Part shown: positions 57,370 through 64,000 of the stretch, piece by piece
How positions within the stretch are numbered: the stretch's first letter is position 1
Layout of the letters: each line of letters begins with the position of its first letter
Assembly: GCF_037975245.1 (NCBI RefSeq)
Contig: NC_092570.1
Coordinates: 10,639,001-10,703,000 of the forward strand
Direction of reading: 5' to 3'
Length of the DNA: 64,000 nucleotides
From: Apostichopus japonicus
Taxonomy: Eukaryota; Echinodermata; Holothuroidea; Aspidochirotida; Stichopodidae
Notes under the pieces: model-generated
Seen by the model: the letters and a program-made list of their open reading frames with translations, nothing else
What the model was told of the DNA's origin: nothing
Database searches by the model: none
Made by a program: the position numbers and the translations under genes

Positions 57370-58560
57370 GTGCACAGAGATATGTTCATCGAAGCTAAGC
57401 GAAAAGTTAACAACATGATAGCGGAAGCAAAGTCCAGTCGTTTCCACAACATCATCTCTGAAAATAGTGGTGACTCCAGGAAGCTCTTTTCTGTTGTTAG
57501 CAATCTCCTGGGTAAGAAGGCAACACCAACATTACCCCCCGACAAGGATTCCAAGGACCTTGTGCATGAGTTTAGCATATTTTTCATTGACAAGATCACC
57601 AGAATTAGAGCCAGCATAGTCAGTGAAGGGAAGTCAAAATCCAACTCATTGACAGTGCAGAAACCGCCATCTTGTGCACTGGATATGTGGGAGCCAGCTA
57701 CAGAGGATGAACTGAAGCGGATCATGATGGCCTCCCCGTCTAAGAGCTGTGACCTTGATCCGCTGCCTACAAACCTCCTTAAGCAGTATGTGACACCTCT
57801 CTTGCCAGTTATCAGCACATTTGTGAACAACTCCCTCATCACTGGCGATGTACCATCCGCTTTCAAGCTCGCCCATGTGACACCACTCATTAAGAAACCC
57901 TCGCTGGATCCTACCGTTCTCTCAAATTATAGGCCAGTGTCAAACCTTCCATTTGTATCAAAGGTTCTAGAAAAAGTTGTGTCATCCCGTCTTACATCCT
58001 ATAATGAAGACAGTGGTCTACAGGAGACTCATCAATCTGCCTACAGGAAACACCACAGCACTGAGACTGCCCTCGTGCGCATTCAGATTGATGTGATGGT
58101 GGCTCTTGGAGGTCAGAAAGCGTGCCTGATGGTTCTGTTAGACCTTTCGGCAGCTTTTGATACGGTCGACCACCTCCAGTACACTCAGTAACCTTGGCAT
58201 TAAAGGTAGCGCCCTAAAGTGGATGACATCGTACCTCAGTGATCGCCAACAGATTGTGTGCCTGGAAAAGGATTCTTCTGACCCTCAGAAGTTAGAATGT
58301 GGCGTGCCCCAGGGCTCGGTCCTGGGGCCTGTGCTCATTACGGTATAGACGTCTTCAGTGGGTCAGCCCCTTCGCTCGCAGGATATGGACTATCTGTTCT
58401 ATGCAGACGACTCAAATCTCTATCATCTGTTTCACCCCAATGACATTACTATCACTGTGCATCGTCTAGAGAAGTGCATAACATCAGTTCGGCAATGGAT
58501 GTCACAGAAATGCCTGAAAATGAATTACTCAAAAACTGAGGTGCTTCTAATATCATCAAA
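57370..58560 (+). pseudogene. LINE reverse transcriptase remnant
   Basis: Motifs in order: SKSCDLDPLPTNLLKQ, THVTPLIKK-type LAHVTPLIKKPSLDP, NYRPVSNLPFVSKVLEKVV, HQSAYRKHHSTETAL, LLDLSAAFDTVDH, ALKWMTSYLSDRQQIV, CGVPQGSVLGPVL and YADDSNLYHLF (catalytic box YADD). A short deletion after DTVDH shifts the frame at ~58185. A TAG interrupts after SVLGPVLITV. Confidence 0.92.
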
Positions 58561-58599
58561 GCATCTGGCCAGAAAGATAGAGGATGGAGGACTATGTAA

Positions 58600-59365
58600 T
58601 CATTTTTTGGGGGGTGAGGATTTTAAGAAAAATTTGCAAACTAGGAGTACGGTTAATATACAAGATGTTTATTAGACCTGCTTTACTATTTTATAGCATA
58701 TTTTTAGCTGACGATGTTCAATTTTACTGTGTTGTTGGTGGTAACGTTGAGTTCCTATGTAAAGAGCCACTCAAAATGTTTGAAAATTGAACATATGGAC
58801 TAAACTTGGAAACCTCAGAAAGAAACAAGCTAATTCCATGAATAAAGCCTGCATTTTATACTCCCATTTGGTATGTTACCCTTTGTTTACTCATTGGCAG
58901 TGGCCGATCATTCAACACAAGGATTTTTATTTCCCTTGTTGAAAACATATGAAACCCGCAAAAGTCCATTGTAACTGTTTTTCTATTTCTTCACACCTTC
59001 CAGATGTCAAGGTCAGAGGTCGTCAAAAGAATGTGGCAGGTTGTCAAGGAGAGAGAATGAGCGGTAAATTTCAAAATTTCAAAAATGCTGGATTTTCTTT
59101 TGAAAGATTTCATAAATATTGTTCCCCATGCCACAAAGTAATCACAGTAAACTTATTTGTCAAGTGAAGGTGTCTTCTTGTTTGTTGAGAGAGGTTTTTC
59201 CAAATAGCCATTACTGGACGAAGTAACGCATTGATATATCTGATTATGTATGCAGTGTTATTTCTAACTTAAAAAATTGTTGTGTCACTCAGAAAGTGTC
59301 TGATAAGGTTGTTACCGGATATTAAATAACTTTTAACCTTGCGATTTGATTATTATCAAATGTGG
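58600..59365. other. ~760-bp insertion inside the LINE
   Basis: The LINE protein breaks after KHLARKIED (58585) and resumes with DVAKCIGVIMGKHASMEDHK near 59372. The sequence between has no LINE similarity and a different composition. I did not find clear TIRs or a target duplication, so its type is unknown. Confidence 0.65.
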
Positions 59366-59370
59366 AGCCT

Positions 59371-60003
59371 AGTGATGTGGCAAAGTGCATCGGTGTCATA
59401 ATGGGCAAACATGCCTCTATGGAAGACCATAAAACATCTGTGTGTCGGTCCGCTCAGTACCATCTCTACAACATCGGAAGAAAATAAGAAAATACCTCAC
59501 CAGAGAAGCTACAGAACAGTTAATCCATGCTTTCATAACATCTAAACTGGATTACTGCAATGCACTTTTCTGTGGACTACCAGTTAAAGAGATAAAATGA
59601 CTGCAAAGGCTCCAAAGCATAGCAGCAAGGATTGTTACACTGACGAGAACATCTAGTCATATTACCCCAGTACTGCATGATCTTCATTGGCTGCCAGTAA
59701 CTCAGCGGATTAGGTTCAAAGTCCTTCTTCTTGTGTTCAAGTGCCAGAACAACATGGCACCTCCATACCTGCAAGATCTCATCCGCCCTTATCAGCCAAC
59801 AAGACCCCTACGGTCTGCTGGTCAGAGTCGTCTTGGAGGTGCCGATCACCAAGACAAACAGCTATGGGAACAGAGCATTTTGCGTGGCTGGGCCACGCCT
59901 CTGGAATGAGCTGCCAGCTGAACTCAGAACTGTTTCTAGTCTAACAACATTCAAGTCAAAGCTGAAAACCTACCTATTTAGGCAGCGTTACTGCAATATA
60001 TAA
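59371..60003 (+). pseudogene. LINE C-terminal domain remnant
   Basis: HLYNIG, IRKYLTREATEQLIHAFITS, KLDYCNALFCGLP, LQRLQSIAARIV, LHWLPVTQRIRFKVLLLVFK and LWNELPAELRTVSSLTTFKS with KLKTYLF at the end. This is the standard C-terminus of CR1/L2-like elements. Frameshifts lie near 59460 and 59830, and a stop follows PVKEIK. Confidence 0.9.
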
Positions 60004-60279
60004 ATTGTGGATTCAACTCTATTCATGTGCAGTACTCAAACACACTCAAACGTGCATGCTTTTTATTCTTCATACTCATCTATATTGTATTTATTCTGCC
60101 GTTTTACTACATATTATGTGTCATATATATTTTTTACTGTTACATAACGTTTTAGAGCACTTTGGTGTATTTTACGCTTTATAAAATAAATTGTTATTAT
60201 TATTATTATGTACAGTTTTTAAAGGCGAATAACAAATTTGCATTGGACTTAAACGGCTTTAGAATGTAGTCTAATACTG

Positions 60280-61321
60280 CTCCTTCATAGTTATCGTCGG
60301 AAGTGTCGGTAAATGATACACACTGGAAAATATGCAAATAATAATTGTTTTTTCCGTTTTCTGAATCGATGTACAGTGTGCTAAATAATATGATACGATT
60401 CCGTCATAGGCTGCCGGTACATCCCCAATTTGCTCTGTTTTGCTTGCACAAGTAAGATAATTCATGAAAGCTGCACAATGATCCGAAACTGGAAACCTGA
60501 ATGTAATTACGGGCATTAAGTCACAAACTGGGATTCACTAAAACACTTGAATACATTTGTAAAAACGTACAGGCATTGGAACACTCATTTTGTCAACTAT
60601 TCAAGGTTTAAGAGTTGGAACATCGAACTCGTGCAATTCTTTGTATATACTGACACGCTCCGTACGACTTTCGATATATGCGGGGATGGGTTCGCCAAAT
60701 AACAGAGCTCGTGCGAAAAAGAGTATGAATTAGGCTGGAATGAAAATTTGGCTTTTGATTGTTGTCACAACAGGCCATAATTTTGGTGTGCAGGGTTTAC
60801 CATCGTTTGTCTGTTCAATGACCGCATAAAACGTTTCATCTCATCGTTTGTTCTGCGGTCTGTAAGTGGGTCCAGAAAGTAAATTTTCTTAGCTGCAGTA
60901 TCTGCAGCTATAGGAGAATCCAGTGTGTCCCATTTTCATTAACTGGGAGAAGTTCCCATCTCGAATCAGTCATGCTCTGACTCTTGTACCACATTCTTAC
61001 TTGTCTTCTCTCTGGTATCGTCGACGCAGTATGAAAAGATTTGCAAATTAACACATTGAATGCAGTTACCCGCTGCTGTAGGTAATCCAAATAGTCGTTC
61101 ACAACAATGTCATTCAGCCATGTGTTTCCCAACAGCGTTTTGTATTGGTCATAGCCACTCTCACTGTGTCCATCGACATCTTCAGCTAAAATTTCTTCAC
61201 ACGAAAGATTAATTTTGGTGGCTTGAGTTTTCTTGTCTTTTACTTGTGTTTCACTCTGTCTTGAGTCTTTTGTTGCCGTCTTCTCATTGAATTTTGAGCC
61301 CCCCACTCCCCCCACCCTCAT
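60280..61321 (-). pseudogene. Ulp1/SENP-like cysteine protease domain, frameshifted
   Basis: LLGNTWLNDIVVNDYLDYLQ is the WLND..IN.Y...L entry of C48 proteases. GTHWILL carries the catalytic His, and after a frameshift at ~60890 KKIYFLDPL carries the catalytic Asp. A later frame near 60400 reads AAYDGIVSYYLAHC, which resembles the Y-D-C-G-x-x-x-C/Y catalytic Cys motif without the Cys. Stops and frameshifts between these parts show it is inactive. Confidence 0.7.
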
Positions 61322-61724
61322 TTGCTGGTCAGGCGTTTCGTGTTAATATTTCGTCGTTTTTCTGGTTAACTCAGCCTCCACGTGTAAACCAGAAAATTTG
61401 GAATTTGTGGTTGTGGTTGTCTTTGCTTTGTTAGTTATCGTTTCAACCCTCCTTTTCTTCTTTGTTTTACTCGTCCTGGCTGATGTCGGCATTGGTAACC
61501 TCTTGGATTGTTTTGTTTTGGGCCAACCTGTGGGGTCTCTTAGTCATGGTCACCCCTCTTTCTCCTCTGCTGCCCTCTAATTGTGTTATCATTAATTTTC
61601 ATTTTTCATTCGCCTCAAACGATGCCTTCTTCATCTTCTCGCTTTTTGTCTTGGGTGTTTTATACCATATTTCCTTTATTAACGTGGTAGATTTTCGCCC
61701 AGCTTTCTTTGGCCTTACTACATT

Positions 61725-62700
61725 TTATTGGAGGGCAAACTTTCTCTGCTGCGATATGACTGAAGAGTACATCTTTTCCAGGAGAACATCAATCCGATAT
61801 CGGAATCTCGACAAGGCGCTCTCCTTGAAGATCTTATTGTAAGCCTCCATGTATCCCTGTGTTTTGGGTGGATTCTGAATAAAGTACCGCGTGTCATTGT
61901 ACTTGATGTTGCAGTATGTCGGCGAATGACGAATAAGGTCTCCCATTAGCAAATTAGACCAGACAGGTAACGTTGGCAACAGATAATGCAACATTTCATT
62001 AAGTAGTTGGTCACCTCGTAAATTTTTACGTTTGGGTGATTGAGTCCCGTCTTGTCTGGTAATATCACATCGGATAGATTGGCTTGCTTCTGCGTCGAGC
62101 CCAAATGCAAGTTCCTTAAAACTCGACGTTTGTTGCAGTAGGGCATCTCCCTCTGTCTGTTTAGTTATGGGTACCTTTACTACGGGGTCGAGATTAGGTG
62201 CTTGGTCGAGTGAACTGCCTTGTTGATTTTCATCAGGATGTTTTGTTGCCAATGACTTCTTTACAACATTCAGTAGCCGTTCTGTATGAATACGACAAAG
62301 CCGTGACTGGTATTCTGACCGAAGGACTATACACATGGAATAGAAAATTTGTCGGAATTCTTTTAAACGGTTGACTGCCGCGAGAAGACGAATTCATGGC
62401 AAACCATCAATGTTCCTTCCGACAGAACTTTCGGCAGTACTCCTTGCTGTCTTTCATAAAGTTGCTCAAACCACTATGGATGAAAAGGCCATTCACAGCT
62501 GCTGCAGTTGCCTCACCGTTGACAATTCTCCAGCTGCGGTTGAGAAACTGCTGGAGTGTTTCCCCCGCAAAAACCTTTACTGAAGCTATAGAGTAGTGGC
62601 AGACTTCTGTCACTAGCTATCATACACGGGGTGGTGGCCCTGTCGTAACCAAAAATTTGTTCTCTCGATGACGAAGACGTTGTAGCCAATTTGTGATAGT
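61725..62700 (-). pseudogene. Transposase-like region upstream of the Ulp1 domain
   Basis: The largest open piece (62336-61725) holds HYLLPTLPVWSNLLMGDLIR and YNKIFKESALSRFRYRIDV. Upstream frames give FAGETLQQFLNRSWRIVNGE and LFIHSGLSNFMKDSKEYCRK, reminiscent of the 'H...SHFMK' part of DDE-type transposases. The reading shifts frame at least twice (near 62340-62400 and 62640). The catalytic acidic residues could not be assigned. Confidence 0.5.
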
Positions 62701-63062
62701 GGGTTCTAATTGATCTGATGTGACCTGCTCTGCAACTGGGCATGGTGAGCTCTTGAACTTCATCATTCGCTGCGTGGGGTTCGGTATTACTATTGCATAG
62801 TAGAGCAACTCTTTTTTTTCATGTTTCCATGCAACTGACCCTGTCCCAATGTATTGGTACCGTCGATCAGTTTTTTAAATCTTTTGTACAATCTAGTTGC
62901 GAGTTTGTGGACAGATCTTGCTTCAACGGAATCGCTCTTCAGAAGTGACAGTGCTACCTGGTACCAGATGCTTTCATGCGTAAGTAAGGAGTACTCGTTG
63001 TGCACGACTGACGGCATCGTCTTGATAACTATTTGAAAACAAAAGAAAAATTTAAGAAACAC

Positions 63063-64000
63063 CGGTTTTTAAGAATGACGAACGTTTCACCAAATTTTGG
63101 TTTTGAACCAAACTGCTCGTGTTCTGTTTACCATTATAGCATTGACACACTCAATAAATCGCATGGGAGGTTTGCTCAAAGAATAGCTTGGGAGATTATC
63201 GCCTCTGACGACATTTGTGACGACATTTAGAAATTTAGCAATGAAGAAGTATCTTCTGCAAAGTACGGACAAAGGTTTCATCTCATCAATCATACCGTTA
63301 AAAGGGAAATATGTGAGCATATGGCAGTTCAAAACATTAATTTTCACAATGCTGCTACATTCATATAGGCTATAGTGAGCATTTTAATATGATTGTAATT
63401 GTTATTATATATATATATTTGATAGTACTATCTCTAACCATTCCCCCGAATCAGCGACGTAGCCAGGGGAGCAATGGGAGCGATCGCTCCTCCCCCCTCC
63501 CCCCCCTCCCCCTCCCCTCTCCCATTTGAATACCCCGAAAATTAAATTTAAGTAAAAGCAGAAAATATCATTAAAGCCCTCTTTTCAGGTTGAAGGAAGC
63601 TAAGCGACCCTTCTCAATCTTACCCCTGAAAATTCGTTTGCTACGTACGGAGGCTTAATAGGGACATTGGAAGGAAACAAGGTGTCCTCAAATCTCAAAT
63701 TTTGACATTAAAAGTTTTTTTGTAATAAATGTCGAAACTTAACGACTTTTATTGTTATCCGTTCGAAAAAGGTCACATTGTCATGGATGGTAAATCCCCT
63801 TCCTGTTTGGTGACTAGAATGATTTAAATATCGATAAATAGAGGACATTCGATAGAACATATATTTAAAGTTGACAGAGTTTTGTATGTCTTTGATTCTT
63901 TGAATTAATTTAGGATGTTAACCGCACATTTCGTTTTTTGTTGTTGTAATAAAGTTGGAATTTAATAACTTTTATTGGTATCCGTTAGAAAACATAACAT
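63063..64000. other. Right edge, repeat-like, no gene
   Basis: Contains (TA)n at 63408-63420, a 'gcgacgtagccaggggag' repeat-terminus-like motif at ~63455 followed by a C-rich run (63484-63520), and two diverged copies of a 45-bp 'cttttattg.tatccgtt.gaaaa' segment (~63726 and ~63948). Confidence 0.6.

Larger units (their letters stand above)
55980..60209 (+). mobile_element. CR1/L2-group LINE, broken and interrupted
   Basis: In order: a 5' leader, an apurinic endonuclease region (56400-57110), reverse transcriptase (57370-58560), an interruption (~58600-59365), a C-terminal domain (59371-60003) and a 3' tail ending in ttataaaataaattg then (TTA)n at 60192-60210. Short TTA-type tails are usual for CR1/L2 relatives. 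In-frame stops (56530, 58346), frameshifts near 57020, 57250 and 58185, and the insert make it inactive. Inserted downstream of CREG in the same window end as other transposon relics. Confidence 0.92.
60270..63062 (-). mobile_element. Decayed DNA transposon coding for a Ulp1-like protease
   Basis: Read on the minus strand, a broken coding region runs from 63062 to ~60280. It has an N-terminal transposase-like part (FLNRSWRIVNGEATAAAVNG, IHSGLSNFMKDSKEYC), a middle part (HYLLPTLPVWSNLLMGDLIR, GYMEAYNKIFKESALS, RYRIDVLLEKMYSSV), a basic linker and a Ulp1-type C48 cysteine protease domain at the end. Such transposase-Ulp1 combinations are known from several eukaryotic DNA transposon groups. I cannot name the superfamily. 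No TIRs were located. Confidence 0.7.

Noticed and set aside
57222-57890. 222-codon minus-strand open frame
   Set aside because: Antisense of the LINE reverse transcriptase, which has clear RT motifs on the plus strand.
61462-61842. Plus-strand open frames around 61.4-61.8 kb (hydrophobic)
   Set aside because: Antisense shadow of the basic linker of the Ulp1 transposon; hydrophobicity comes from complementing Lys-rich codons.

Overview
The window looks like AT-rich, intron-rich genomic DNA from a marine invertebrate. An echinoderm or another non-vertebrate deuterostome is my best guess. This rests on vertebrate-like exon structures in three conserved genes, very repeat-rich introns, and a mix of CR1/L2-type LINE, Ty3/Gypsy, Penelope-like and SINE relics. 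The species call is inference only.

Three real genes can be rebuilt exon by exon with GT/AG junctions and matching phases. (1) On the minus strand, 19322 down to 1, is a TMTC4 orthologue (ER O-mannosyltransferase with TPR repeats). Twelve coding exons give the N-terminal ~636 residues and the gene runs off the left edge. (2) On the plus strand, 21587-37444, is a complete 11-exon UBXN7 (UBA-UAS-UIM-UBX adaptor of p97/VCP), 519 codons plus stop. It is head-to-head with TMTC4. (3) On the minus strand, 52363-44984, is a complete 5-exon CREG-family secreted glycoprotein (210 aa), convergent with UBXN7.

Between and inside these genes lie repeats. TMTC4 intron 11 (62-6473) holds an 8-bp-TSD MITE and a ~400-bp tandem family packed with AGGTCA/TGACCT half-sites. 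TMTC4 intron 5 holds a 1-kb, 32-bp minisatellite with a 159-bp higher-order period. UBXN7 intron 1 holds two small MITEs, a Ty3/Gypsy integrase tail and a 1.7-kb TIR element. The UBXN7-CREG intergenic region holds a decayed Ty3/Gypsy pol (38.9-41.4 kb) and a tRNA-derived SINE-like unit. CREG intron 1 holds a 1.3-kb foldback element with 22-bp subrepeat arms and a perfect 8-bp TSD.

From 52.4 kb to the end there is no host gene I can support. This part has a Penelope-type hammerhead-like motif (53.1 kb), a broken LINE with endonuclease, RT and C-terminal domains (56-60.2 kb), and a decayed transposon coding for a Ulp1-like cysteine protease on the minus strand (60.3-63.1 kb).

The three host genes act in separate processes (ER glycosylation, ubiquitin/p97 proteostasis, secretory/lysosomal glycoprotein function), and nothing here suggests a shared operon-like system. 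The most unusual signals are the nuclear-receptor-type half-site array, the higher-order minisatellite, the foldback element and the Ulp1 element.
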